11,724 nucleotides of DNA from Burkholderiales bacterium (GCA_029266935.1 JAQSVY010000118.1:1-11724), one strand, 5' to 3'. Positions 1-7,419 are shown, counted from the stretch's first letter. Translations and numbers: made by a program. The notes: a model not told the origin generated them from the letters alone.

Positions 1-1
1 C

Positions 2-439
2 GGCGACCTGCTCGCGCTCGGCTCGATGTTCATGTGGGCGCTCTACACCATCATGCTCAAGCGCCGGCGCGATGCGCTCGACATGCCGCAGTTCCTGCTC
101 GTGCTCACCGTGGTAGGGGCGGTGAGCCTGTCGCCCTGGGTCGCCTGGGAGCTCGCGCGCGAGCCGCACGCCTCGCTCTCGCGCAACGGCTTGCTCGCCA
201 TCCTTTACTCCGGCATCGGCTCGTTCCTGCTCGCCTACCTCGGCTGGAGCTACGCGGTGACGCGGCTCGGTGCGGCGCGCGCCGGCCCGTGGATGCACGG
301 CGTAATGGCGTTCGGCGTGCTGCTTGCCGCCGTCTTCCTCGACGAGTACCCGCGCTGGTTCCATATCGTCGGCGTGCTGCTGATCCTTGCCGGGATCGGC
401 ATTTCGACTTTTCGCTCTAGCGGCAATGCTGGGCGATGA
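2..439 (+). CDS. EamA/DMT family transporter, C-terminal part (5' end outside window)
   Basis: This is the second half of an inner-membrane drug/metabolite-type transporter. The frame is open from the first bases of the window (reading GDLLALGSMFMWALYT), so the methionine at 26 is internal and the true start lies upstream. About 145 residues are visible, with five hydrophobic segments: around positions 8-58 (LLALGSMFMWALYTIML), 90-150, 190-255, 285-340 and 360-410. These match helices 6-10 of the ten-helix EamA fold, i.e. the second EamA repeat. The stretch RLGAARAGPWMHGVMAF and the following acidic residue (FLDE) fit the usual 'LGA.RA' and 'GE' positions of the family. The substrate cannot be told; family members export amino acids, metabolites or drugs. 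Its 3' end overlaps by 23 bp the convergent DUF4124 gene, leaving no room for a separate terminator. Confidence 0.85.
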   Translation, partial: GDLLALGSMFMWALYTIMLKRRRDALDMPQFLLVLTVVGAVSLSPWVAWELAREPHASLSRNGLLAILYSGIGSFLLAYLGWSYAVTRLGAARAGPWMHGVMAFGVLLAAVFLDEYPRWFHIVGVLLILAGIGISTFRSSGNAGR

Positions 440-845
440 GGGCGCGCACCTTGTCGGCGTGCGCCTTGCGCTCCGCGTCGCTGAGGTAGACCTTCTCGCC
501 GCGGTCCCAACGGTATAGACGCAGTTGCTCGGAGTAGGAAAGCTCGTCGCGGAGCTGCTCGCACTGCTGCGCGCGCACCCGGGCTGCCTCCGCATGGCGC
601 TCCTCTTGCTCGCGCTTCTCGATCTGCCGCCGGCGAAACTCGGCCTCCTGCTCGTCGATACTCTGGCCTGGCCGGTCCGCGTAGGAGCCGGCGGGCGGCG
701 CGAGCAGCCGCGCCTCGACGCCCGGCGGCGGATTCTCCCCGTAGCGCGCGCGGCCCTTCTCGTCGATCCATTTGTAGATCTGTGCCCCCGTGAGCGGTGA
801 AAAAACGAAAAGGAGCATGAAGACTGCCAATGCAGAAAACCTCAT
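417..845 (-). CDS. Exported DUF4124 domain protein, 142 aa
   Basis: This is a small envelope protein of unknown function. Residues 1-21 form a Sec signal peptide (MRFSALAVFMLLFVFSPLTG, likely cut near Ala21). The DUF4124 core follows at about 22-45: IYKWIDEKGRARYGENPPPG, with the typical 'Y.W.D..G...Y...PP' pattern. Residues 60-110 are charged and rich in Glu, Arg and Gln and probably form a long helix. Two cysteines, Cys95 and Cys141, could pair in the periplasm. The ATG at 845 shares an ATGA with the stop of the upstream lipocalin gene, so translation is probably coupled. A weak GGAAG lies further upstream. It is the last gene of the permease-lipocalin operon and runs 23 bp into the convergent EamA gene. 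DUF4124 proteins have no established activity; the family assignment is firm, the role is not. Confidence 0.85.
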   Translation of the reverse strand: MRFSALAVFMLLFVFSPLTGAQIYKWIDEKGRARYGENPPPGVEARLLAPPAGSYADRPGQSIDEQEAEFRRRQIEKREQEERHAEAARVRAQQCEQLRDELSYSEQLRLYRWDRGEKVYLSDAERKAHADKVRALIAQHCR

Positions 846-1828
846 AGCTTCATCGGCTTCCAGTAGCCGGTGAGCTCCAGATAACCTCGCCCGACTTCGC
901 TCGCTCCCTCGAAGGCGCGCACCGCTCCCTCCCAGTATATGGTGCCCGTACTCGCCCGCGAGTCTAACTCCTGGTCGTCCATCAGAGGCTCGAGGCGAAG
1001 ATCGTTCAACTGCATCGAAACCGGGTATTCCACGCCGGTCCTCGGGGACTTCCAGGTCCGCAACCGCCTTAACGAAACCCCGGGCGGCGCATAGTGCGTG
1101 CCGCCGGCCTTGTCGCGCATGCGAAATGCCATGAGTGCCCTGCCGTCAGCGAGGTTGATACCGGCCCAGTCCCAGCCGGTCGCTTCCGGCGCCAAATACG
1201 CGCTCGACCACTCGTGGTCGAGCCATGCCGTGCCGGTCATGTCCCGGCCGTTCAGGCGACCCACGACGTTCATGTGCGGCCTGCTGTAGTAATAGCTCGC
1301 CTCCTCCGGGCGGTGGCCCTTCCTGCTGAAGCCGCGCTCGCCTTGCAGGACCACGGGTGTCGCGGAGAAGGAAAGGTCGAGATCAAAATCGCGCGCCGGT
1401 ATCCTCGCCCGGTACCAGTTGCCCTCGAGCTCGAGTCGCCAGTCGTCGATCCACACGCCGGTACGCTCGAGCTCGACGTGCGCGAGCGAGAGCCCCGCGC
1501 GCGCCGCGCGCTGGTCGTGCTGCAGACGCCCGCGCGCCGGATCCGACAATGCGGCGTGCGCGAAGAGCACCTGTCTCGGGTTGAAGCTGCTGGGATTCTC
1601 GCTCGCCTCTTCCGGCCGCGCGCGGAAGAAGGTGATCTGGAAGCCCAGCCCCGTATCCAGCCAGCCGGTCACGTACCACCATTCGACGCGGTACTCCAAA
1701 TGTGCACCGTGGTCGCGCGGGAAGGCGAATACCCTCCCCGGCGTCACGATTGGATAGTCGACTTTCTCGGCGCGCGCGAACGACGCCCCGAGGAGCGGTA
1801 CCAGCTTCAGAAAATCTCTTCGCCTCAC
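842..1828 (-). CDS. AttH/CrtC-like lipocalin-family exported protein, 328 aa
   Basis: This belongs to the AttH / carotenoid 1,2-hydratase-like family (two lipocalin-like barrels). I chose the GTG at 1828 as start because it overlaps the permease stop as GTGA and places a twin-arginine signal at the N-terminus: VRRRDFLKLVPLLGASFARA, close to the RRxFLK consensus, so export by Tat is likely. A longer reading from the ATG at 1945 lies inside the permease gene and would bury that signal. Family motifs seen: EWWY at 49-52, YYYSRPHM at 179-186, DHEWSS at 204-209, GWDWAGINLADG at 218-229 and a C-terminal LTGYW. In other proteobacteria such genes commonly follow an ABC ATPase/permease pair, as AttH does in the Att cluster. 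Biochemical function is not established; hydratase activity on carotenoids is unlikely because no crt genes are visible. A weak GGGAAG precedes the start. Confidence 0.85.
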   Translation of the reverse strand: MRRRDFLKLVPLLGASFARAEKVDYPIVTPGRVFAFPRDHGAHLEYRVEWWYVTGWLDTGLGFQITFFRARPEEASENPSSFNPRQVLFAHAALSDPARGRLQHDQRAARAGLSLAHVELERTGVWIDDWRLELEGNWYRARIPARDFDLDLSFSATPVVLQGERGFSRKGHRPEEASYYYSRPHMNVVGRLNGRDMTGTAWLDHEWSSAYLAPEATGWDWAGINLADGRALMAFRMRDKAGGTHYAPPGVSLRRLRTWKSPRTGVEYPVSMQLNDLRLEPLMDDQELDSRASTGTIYWEGAVRAFEGASEVGRGYLELTGYWKPMKL

Positions 1829-4275
1829 CAGTCTTCCCGCACGGCCCGCACCGGGCCCATGCCCATGGCCTCCCGGCCGGACAGGAGCGCCGTCAGCACG
1901 GCCAGCAAGACCAGCGTCGCGAAGAAGATGCTTAGCAGCGACCACGGCACGTGGAGCTCGATGCTCCAGTTGAACGACTGGCGGTTGACGACGTAGACCA
2001 GCACCAGGCTGATGGCCGCGCCCGCGGCAAAGCCGGCGGCCGCACCCAGGAAAGCGAGCAGCCCCCCTTCAACGGCGAGCATGGCGCCGATCTGGCGCCG
2101 CGTGAGCCCCAGATGGCGCAGCACGCCGAACTCGCGCCGGCGCGCGAGCACCATCGCGCCGAGGCTCGAGGACAGGCCGAACAGCCCGACCAGCACCGCC
2201 ACCGCTTCCATGGCATAGGTGACGGCGAAGCTGCGGTCGAAGATCTGCAGCGACAGCGCCCGGATCTCGCCCGGCTCGCCGATGTCTAGCTGGCCGCCGC
2301 CCGGCAATGCGCGCAGGGCATCCATCGCCTGCGCCACCGTGGTGCCCGGCGCGAGCCACAGCGCGGCGTCGCTCGTGCGCCGGTCGCCGGTCAGCGCGAT
2401 GTAGTCGGCGCGGTCCATCAGGATCGCTCCGTGCTGGCGGGCGTAGTCGCGGAACAGGCCCGAGATGACGAAGGAGAAGTTTTTTCCTCCCAATGGCATT
2501 TCCAGCTTCTGCCCGGCCCGATACCCGTAAACGTCGGCCACCGCCTCGCTGATCCACACGTTGCCCGGCACGCGCTCGCCGATCATCGGAAAGGCCTTCT
2601 CCGCCCGGTCGCGCGCGATGAGCGAGAGCGCGGGCCGGGCAGGATCGAGCACGATGCGCGCGGTCCTGAGGAAGTCTGCGCGCTCCACCTGCGGCAGCTC
2701 GCGCACGCGCCCCTCGAAGCCGGGCTCGAGGTAGCCGGTATCGCCGGCCTGCGTAGTGCGAAAGTAGAGGTCTGCAGGCAGGACCACGTCGAGCCAGTCG
2801 TCCACCGACTGCCGGAACGAGGCGACCATGATCGCCATCGCTGCCATGAGCGAGAAGCTCGCCACGATCGCCGCGAGGCTGATGGCTGCCTGCCCGGGCG
2901 CGGCACGCAACTGTGATAGCGCCAGCACGAAGTGCGGCGTGCGGGGCAGCGGCACCAGGTCGAAGACGAGCTGCGAGATCCGCGGCATAAGCGCGACGGC
3001 TCCGAGCAGGAGGCATCCGATCGAGGCATAGCCGAACAGCGGCAGCCCCGCCACGGGCCCAAGCTGCGAGAGGGCCATTCCGGCGGCGATCAGCGCGAGT
3101 CCCGGCCACGCGGGCGCGAGTCGCCTGAACATCGCCTGCTCGTCGCCTGCCTTGAGCGCGCGCGCCGGCGCCGCGCGCGCGGCGTCGAGGGCCGGCAGGA
3201 CGGCCCCGCCGAGCGAAACCGCAATACCGGCGAGGAGATACAGGAAGGCAAAGGCCAAGGACACATCCAACTCCGCGCTGATCCCGCGGAACATGCCGGC
3301 GCCGAGGTCTCCGCCCGAGGCCCGGACCGCGGCCGCGGCGAAGGCATAGCCGAGCACCAGCCCGGCGAGGCTGCCGAGCGCACCCAGGAACCCGGCTTCG
3401 AGGAGAACCAGGCTCGACAATTCAGCCCTCTTCAAACCGAGCACGCGCAGCAGCGCATGCTCGCCGCGCCGGCGGGTCACCTCCAGCGCCTGCGCCGAGA
3501 ACACGAGGAAACCGCCCGTGAAGAGCGCCACCATCGCCAGCACGTTCAGGTTGACGCGATAGGCGCGCGACGGGTACGCGCTCGCCTCCTCGAGCGTCTC
3601 GACTGCCGTGACATGCACCCCCGGCGGCAACAGTGCCTGGATCGCTTCTCTTACGTCTTCGCGATTTCCCGTGACCCGCAGATCGATGCGGTTCAATTCC
3701 CCCAGGCGATCCAGCCGCCACTGGGCCGTGGCGATGTCGGTGAGGGCCGCCACCCCTCGCAGCGACGAAGCGGAGAGCGCACCGGCGACCTGCAGCTCGA
3801 CCGTCTTCTGCCCCACCGCAAGGCGAAGGACGTCGCCTTTGCCGAGCTTGAGCGCCTCGGCGGCGGCCGCCGAGAGGAACACCTTGTCGGGCGCGAGAAG
3901 CTCGTAGCGATCCTCCATGACTAGCTGTGGCTGGAGCTGCGCGGCGCGCAGGATGTCCAGGCCTATGACGCGCAGGGTCCGCTCGGTCCCGGCGACACCG
4001 GCGTCGAGCTCGAGCACCGGGCTTGCCACCGCCACGTCCGGAAGCCGGGCGATGCGCGCATACACCTCTTCGGCAAAGCCGCTGCGCCCGCCGCGCACCT
4101 CGAGGTCCGCCTCGCCCGCTACCGAGCGCACTGCGGCGGCTACGTCGCGCACCGCAGCGCGGTTCACCAGGTGGACGCCGTAGCCGAGCGCCACACCGAG
4201 CGCGATCCCGACCGCGGAAAGCAGCAGCCGGCCGGGCGGCCGGCGCGCGCCGAAGAGCCGGAGCAGGCCGAGCAT
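1825..4275 (-). CDS. ABC transporter permease, MacB/FtsX type, ten-helix, 816 aa
   Basis: This is a duplicated FtsX-like permease of the YbbP/LolCE superfamily, which works with a separate cytoplasmic ATPase on envelope substrates. Helix 1 is at about 16-36, followed by a MacB-type periplasmic domain (about 40-235). The first FtsX domain has helices near 243-263, 287-312 and 336-360. A central pair lies at 393-432 and a helix at 463-485, then a second periplasmic domain (about 490-680). The second FtsX domain has helices near 683-705, 730-762 and 776-800. Both halves carry the coupling-loop signature after the first FtsX helix (TRRRGEHALLRVLGLKR at 267-283, ARRREFGVLRHLGLTRRQIG at 711-730). 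I chose ATG 4275 because it puts helix 1 at the N-terminus; a longer frame from 4389 would run across the divergent thioredoxin gene start. No Shine-Dalgarno is visible. The stop overlaps the lipocalin start. No ATPase gene is adjacent. Confidence 0.9.
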   Translation of the reverse strand: MLGLLRLFGARRPPGRLLLSAVGIALGVALGYGVHLVNRAAVRDVAAAVRSVAGEADLEVRGGRSGFAEEVYARIARLPDVAVASPVLELDAGVAGTERTLRVIGLDILRAAQLQPQLVMEDRYELLAPDKVFLSAAAAEALKLGKGDVLRLAVGQKTVELQVAGALSASSLRGVAALTDIATAQWRLDRLGELNRIDLRVTGNREDVREAIQALLPPGVHVTAVETLEEASAYPSRAYRVNLNVLAMVALFTGGFLVFSAQALEVTRRRGEHALLRVLGLKRAELSSLVLLEAGFLGALGSLAGLVLGYAFAAAAVRASGGDLGAGMFRGISAELDVSLAFAFLYLLAGIAVSLGGAVLPALDAARAAPARALKAGDEQAMFRRLAPAWPGLALIAAGMALSQLGPVAGLPLFGYASIGCLLLGAVALMPRISQLVFDLVPLPRTPHFVLALSQLRAAPGQAAISLAAIVASFSLMAAMAIMVASFRQSVDDWLDVVLPADLYFRTTQAGDTGYLEPGFEGRVRELPQVERADFLRTARIVLDPARPALSLIARDRAEKAFPMIGERVPGNVWISEAVADVYGYRAGQKLEMPLGGKNFSFVISGLFRDYARQHGAILMDRADYIALTGDRRTSDAALWLAPGTTVAQAMDALRALPGGGQLDIGEPGEIRALSLQIFDRSFAVTYAMEAVAVLVGLFGLSSSLGAMVLARRREFGVLRHLGLTRRQIGAMLAVEGGLLAFLGAAAGFAAGAAISLVLVYVVNRQSFNWSIELHVPWSLLSIFFATLVLLAVLTALLSGREAMGMGPVRAVREDW

Positions 4276-4296
4276 CGCGGCTACTATACTGCGCGA
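4276..4296. promoter_or_regulatory. Divergent intergenic with two overlapping -10 boxes (leaderless promoters)
   Basis: This 21-bp gap separates the starts of the permease (-) and the thioredoxin-fold gene (+). On the + strand TATACT occupies 4285-4290, leaving 6 nt before the ATG at 4297. On the - strand TATAGT occupies 4288-4283, leaving 7 nt before the ATG at 4275. The two boxes share the self-complementary TATA at 4285-4288. With the usual spacing, transcripts would begin at or within a base or two of each start codon. Neither gene has a Shine-Dalgarno. I see no convincing -35 hexamer on either side, so promoter activity is inferred from the -10s and their placement. Confidence 0.5.
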
Positions 4297-5232
4297 ATGC
4301 GCGGCGTCCTTCTCGCTTGTCTCCTTTTCACCTGCTTTCCGGTGGGAAGCCAGGAGGTTCCTTCCTGGTTCACGGAGTCGCTGCTGCACCTGCCCGACGA
4401 CGTCGCCGAGGCGGCGCGCGAGGGAAAGCGCGTCATGCTTTATTTCGGCCAGGACGGCTGCCCGTACTGCAAGCGCCTCGTCGAGGTGGACTGGCGCGAG
4501 CCGCGCATCGCCGACAAGATGCGCCGGCGCTTCGTCTCCCTCGCGATCAACATCTGGGGCGACCGCGAGGTCGCCTGGACCGACGGCCGCGCGATGACCG
4601 AGAAGCAGCTCGCGGCGATGCTGAAGGTGCAGTTCACGCCGACGCTCATCTTCCTTGACGAGAAAGGCGCCGTCGCGCGGCGCATCAACGGCTACTACCC
4701 GCCCAGGGAATTCGAGGCTGCCATCGACGATCTGTCCGGCAGGCAGGCGCCGAGCGACGCTCGCCTGCAGTCCCAGGAATTTTTCATGAAGAAACCCCTG
4801 GATCTGCGCCGCAAGCCGGGCGACAAGCCGCTGGCGGTGCTGTTCGAGACCTCACCTTGCGAAGGCTGCGACGACTTGCACCGTGTCGCCTTCAAGCGCA
4901 AGGAGGTGCTCGCGCAACTGGCGAGATTCGACGTGGCGCAGCTCGTTCTAGGGGGAAATGCCGTGCTCGTGGATCCCGCCGGGAAAAAGATCACTGAAGC
5001 CCGATGGGCGAGGCAGCTGAAAGTGGCGCGGGCGCCGACGATGGTGCTTTTCGACAACAGCGGGCGTGAAGTACTGCGCACCGAGGCCTATCTCCGCCCC
5101 TTCCACCTCGCCGGCTCCTTAGAATATGTCTCGAGCGGCGCCTATCGCAGCGAGCCTTCTTTCCAGCGCTTCCTGCAGGCGAAGACCGAGGCCATGCGGC
5201 ACCGCGGCGAAAAAGTGGATCTGTGGAACTAG
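4297..5232 (+). CDS. Exported protein with two thioredoxin folds, 311 aa
   Basis: This is a periplasmic thiol-disulfide protein resembling SoxW-type thioredoxin-related proteins. Residues 1-19 are a signal peptide (MRGVLLACLLFTCFPVGSQ). The first thioredoxin fold (about 24-150) carries CPYC at 55-58 in the context YFGQDGCPYCKRL, and the cis-proline TPT at 114-116. The second (about 160-300) carries CEGC at 188-191 (FETSPCEGCDDLH) and APT at 246-248. Both folds therefore keep a CxxC pair and a cis-Pro loop. I chose ATG 4297 because it starts the signal peptide; the upstream in-frame ATG at 4171 lies inside the divergent permease. There is no Shine-Dalgarno, and a TATACT ends 6 nt before the ATG. 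The stop at 5230-5232 overlaps the strong AGGGAGG of the next gene, suggesting an operon. Whether it reduces, oxidises or isomerises its targets cannot be told; one domain may recharge the other (inference). Confidence 0.85.
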   Translation: MRGVLLACLLFTCFPVGSQEVPSWFTESLLHLPDDVAEAAREGKRVMLYFGQDGCPYCKRLVEVDWREPRIADKMRRRFVSLAINIWGDREVAWTDGRAMTEKQLAAMLKVQFTPTLIFLDEKGAVARRINGYYPPREFEAAIDDLSGRQAPSDARLQSQEFFMKKPLDLRRKPGDKPLAVLFETSPCEGCDDLHRVAFKRKEVLAQLARFDVAQLVLGGNAVLVDPAGKKITEARWARQLKVARAPTMVLFDNSGREVLRTEAYLRPFHLAGSLEYVSSGAYRSEPSFQRFLQAKTEAMRHRGEKVDLWN

Positions 5233-5237
5233 GGAGG
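5231..5237 (+). promoter_or_regulatory. Strong Shine-Dalgarno coupling two genes
   Basis: AGGGAGG ends 5 nt before the ATG at 5243 and overlaps the stop codon of the thioredoxin-fold gene. It fixes the start of the glycine-zipper gene and indicates termination-reinitiation coupling. It stands out because several other starts in this window have no such site. Confidence 0.8.
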
Positions 5238-5242
5238 ATCGA

Positions 5243-5759
5243 ATGAAAGCCAGCATCCGTGCCGTGATGACGCTGCTCGCGCTCTGCCTCGTCGCCATGC
5301 CTTCGCCCGCGCAGCCGCCCGATCATGCCAAGGCGCACGGCTGGCGCAAGAAGAACGACCCCAACTACGTCGGCTACACCGGAAAGAAATGGCAGAGAGA
5401 CTACGGCGTCGTCGCCGGCCGCTGCAACAGCGCGCAGGTCGGCGCCGTGCTGGGCGGCGCGGCGGGCGCGGTGATCGGCGCGTGGCGCGGTGATCGGCGC
5501 CAAGATCGGCCAGACCATCGACGACGGCGACCGCGGCTGCATGGGCCATGCGCTCGAGCTCGCCGGCGAGAGGAAGACCGTGGTGTGGACCAACAAGATG
5601 ACCGGCGTCACCTACCGCATGACGCCGACGCGCAACTTCAAGCAGGGTAACGAGGCCTGCCGCGAGTTCACCACCGCGGTCAGCGCCGGGAAGAAGAGAG
5701 ACTCGGTGAAGGGCGTCGCCTGCCGCAGCGGCGAGGGCGAGTGGGTCTTTAAGCTCTAG
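5243..5759 (+). pseudogene. Glycine-zipper surface-antigen-like protein gene, frameshifted by a 19-bp duplication
   Basis: This is an exported RT0821/Lpp0805-type surface protein. It has a signal peptide (MKASIRAVMTLLALCLVAMPSPAQ), a glycine-zipper stretch (VGAVLGGAAGAVIGA) and a C-terminal domain with family-like blocks (GHALELAGERKTVVW, EACREFTTAV). The first frame runs from ATG 5243 through the glycine zipper, turns into arginine-rich nonsense near 5482 and stops at 5650. The family-like sequence resumes in the next frame (KIGQTIDDGDRGCMGHALEL) and runs to TAG 5757-5759. The break sits on a 17-bp direct repeat with a 19-bp period. Removing one 19-bp unit joins the two frames exactly into a 165-residue protein with Cys61, Cys93, Cys133 and Cys154 in the mature part. 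As given, the product would be 135 aa and lack the C-terminal domain. It could be a real mutation or an assembly artefact. It is probably co-transcribed with the thioredoxin-fold gene. Confidence 0.8.
5465..5500 (+). repeat. 17-bp tandem direct repeat, 19-bp period, causing a frameshift
   Basis: The 17-mer GGCGCGGTGATCGGCGC occurs at 5465-5481 and again, identically, at 5484-5500, separated by GT. The period of 19 bp is not a multiple of three, so the second copy shifts the reading frame of the glycine-zipper gene. It encodes GAVIGA in both frames, so it looks like a recent slippage duplication of one glycine-zipper turn. Confidence 0.9.
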
Positions 5760-6262
5760 GCGAGCACCGCGCCGCCAGCGTCTTCCTCGCTCGAGGGCGC
5801 CGCCTCCGGCTCGCGCGCAAGCAGCAGCTCCAGGCGCAGCACGTGGCGCCGCTCGTCGGCGGCCATCTCGGCGGCGAAGGCCCGCACCGCCTCGTCGAGG
5901 GCGTTCTCGGCGACGTCGCCATAGAAGTGCTGCGTGCGCCGCTCCGTGCGGAGCGCGAAGGCGATCGCCTCGCGGGCGTTCGTGGGCGTCTCGACGCGGT
6001 CGGCTTCCGGCCCGAGGAAATGCCAGGAGTACTCCCAGCCGCCGACCTCGGGCAGCTCCCGCCCGGCGGTGCCGAGCGCCAGCAGCTCGTACTGCTCCTT
6101 CTCCTCGCGGCCGATCTTGCCGAACTCCTCGGCGACGTGCTCGATGCCTGTGTCGCGCATCAACTGCTCGAGCTCGGCGAATCGCTTGGCGGCTTCGCGC
6201 TCCATCGCGAGCGCGTGTGCGTAAAGCTCCGGCAAGGTTCTCGGTAACAGGCGTCTGCCCAT
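5756..6262 (-). CDS. Ferritin-like / rubrerythrin-type diiron protein, 168 aa
   Basis: This is a cytoplasmic four-helix-bundle protein of the rubrerythrin (erythrin) branch of the ferritin-like superfamily. Candidate metal ligands fall at family spacing: Glu21 or Glu23 in helix 1 (AMEREAAKRFAEL), Glu53/Glu54 in helix 2 (EEFGKIGREEKEQYE), Glu107 in helix 3 (RTERRTQHFYGDVA), and Glu137 with His140 in helix 4 (EMAADERRHVLRLE). No CxxC rubredoxin domain is present, so it is not a classical full-length rubrerythrin. The C-terminal 20 residues are acidic and low-complexity. Such proteins act in peroxide reduction or iron handling, or in some cases as diiron oxygenases; which applies here cannot be told. 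The ATG at 6262 has a good AAGGAG 5 nt upstream. Its stop shares the palindrome CTAG with the stop of the convergent glycine-zipper gene. It is divergent from the alpha/beta hydrolase with a 29-bp gap. Confidence 0.85.
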   Translation of the reverse strand: MGRRLLPRTLPELYAHALAMEREAAKRFAELEQLMRDTGIEHVAEEFGKIGREEKEQYELLALGTAGRELPEVGGWEYSWHFLGPEADRVETPTNAREAIAFALRTERRTQHFYGDVAENALDEAVRAFAAEMAADERRHVLRLELLLAREPEAAPSSEEDAGGAVLA

Positions 6263-6291
6263 GTCAGCTCCTTGCCGTCACCCTATGCGAA

Positions 6292-7356
6292 ATGCCTCTC
6301 ACGCGACGCGAGTTCATCGCCTGGAGCGCTTCCATCGGGCTATCGCCGCTCGGCGGCACCGCCCAGGTGGAGCGCACGCCTCAGCAGCGCGGCCCCTACC
6401 GCGTGGAGCGCGCCATCCTCGGTGTCAGCGCCGACACCACGCGCGTGGCCGTGCCCGACGAGGTGCCGTTCAGCTCACAGCTCCTGCGCTGCTCGCGCAC
6501 CGTGTCCCAGGTAGTGCGGCCCGACAACATCACCGCGGCGGTGTATTACCCGTCGCTGCCGGGGCGCTTCCCACTGATCCTGTATGCCCATGCCAAGCGC
6601 ACGCGCCTGTACTGCCCGGAAGACCTGCCGCCCGGGCTGGATCGCTCGTTCGTCGACCATACGCAGGACTTCCTGCGCGCCGGGCGCATCCTCTCGCACG
6701 TCGCCTCGCACGGCTTCGTCGTCGCCGCGCCCGACATGGGCTGGCTGATGCACATGTTCGAGGGCGGCGCCTGGGAAGCGCCGCCCAGCCTCGCCCGCAC
6801 CCGCCTGCTGGTGGCGCTCTACGAGCACCTCGCCGCCAATCCCTCCTGGTTCGGTGGCCGCGCCGACCCGCAGCGGCTGGCGCTGTTCGGCCATTCGACC
6901 GGCGCCGCCGCTTGCATGACGGCACGGCAGCGCCTCTCCCACGCGCGCCTGCTCGGGCTGCTCGCGCCGGCCGCATTCGACGCCGCGATCCGGACCCCGG
7001 CGCCGCCGCCGGTCACCATCGTCATCGCCGGCAGCCGCGACACCTCGCAGGGCGTGCGGCCGGACCTCGCCTACGAGCACTCGCCGCGACCGCGTGCCCT
7101 GATCACGCTTCGGGGCGCGAACCACCTCGGCTTCACGGAGCTCTGCAGCGCCGACAACCGCGTCTGCGCCGACCTGGACACGCCAGGGGACGTCGCGCGC
7201 GACGCGCAGCAGGACGCGGCCGCCGCCTACCTCGCGGCCGCGGCGCGGCTGGTCCTCCTCGGCGACGCGGCGATGCGGCCCTATTTCGAAGGCGGCCGCG
7301 CGGTCGGCACGCGCGTGATGGCCGAGGTGCGCGCCGAGCTCGCCACGGCTGGATAG
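6292..7356 (+). CDS. Tat-exported alpha/beta hydrolase, 354 aa
   Basis: This is a serine hydrolase of the PAF-acetylhydrolase/chlorophyllase-like alpha/beta fold. I chose the ATG at 6292 because it starts a twin-arginine signal peptide, MPLTRREFIAWSASIGLSPL; a longer reading from 6217 would overlap the divergent ferritin-like gene. The nucleophile elbow GHSTG places Ser202 as catalytic serine. His278 in RGANHLGF is the likely catalytic histidine and Asp250 in AGSRDT the likely acid. The strand PLILYAHA (94-101) is the usual oxyanion-hole position. Cysteines at 66, 108, 207, 285 and 292 could form disulfides after export. The substrate is unknown; family members hydrolyse esters, lipids or polyesters. 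No Shine-Dalgarno precedes the ATG, and another ATG lies 7 nt upstream in a different frame. No partner gene is evident: the downstream gene is glnS, which appears to have its own promoter. Confidence 0.85.
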   Translation: MPLTRREFIAWSASIGLSPLGGTAQVERTPQQRGPYRVERAILGVSADTTRVAVPDEVPFSSQLLRCSRTVSQVVRPDNITAAVYYPSLPGRFPLILYAHAKRTRLYCPEDLPPGLDRSFVDHTQDFLRAGRILSHVASHGFVVAAPDMGWLMHMFEGGAWEAPPSLARTRLLVALYEHLAANPSWFGGRADPQRLALFGHSTGAAACMTARQRLSHARLLGLLAPAAFDAAIRTPAPPPVTIVIAGSRDTSQGVRPDLAYEHSPRPRALITLRGANHLGFTELCSADNRVCADLDTPGDVARDAQQDAAAAYLAAAARLVLLGDAAMRPYFEGGRAVGTRVMAEVRAELATAG

Positions 7357-7419
7357 GCGCGCCTACGCCGCCGACGGGGTGTCGACGAGCCACTGGGCCC
7401 CTTCGTACCCCACGGCAGC

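Noticed and set aside
2069..3924. Long open frames inside the permease gene (minus 2069-3109, plus 2932-3924)
   Set aside because: They lie wholly within the ABC permease coding sequence in other frames and have the arginine-rich composition of GC-driven shadows.
4171..4296. Upstream extension of the thioredoxin-fold gene to the ATG at 4171
   Set aside because: It would lie inside the divergent permease gene and hide the signal peptide that starts at 4297.
4741..4772. Inverted repeat in the thioredoxin-fold gene as a possible terminator or attenuator
   Set aside because: It lies in the linker coding region, the stem is short and imperfect, no T-run follows, and GC-rich DNA gives many such matches.
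5465..5500. Programmed ribosomal frameshift in the glycine-zipper gene
   Set aside because: There is no slippery heptamer or evident stimulatory element, and the 19-bp duplication explains the frame change exactly.
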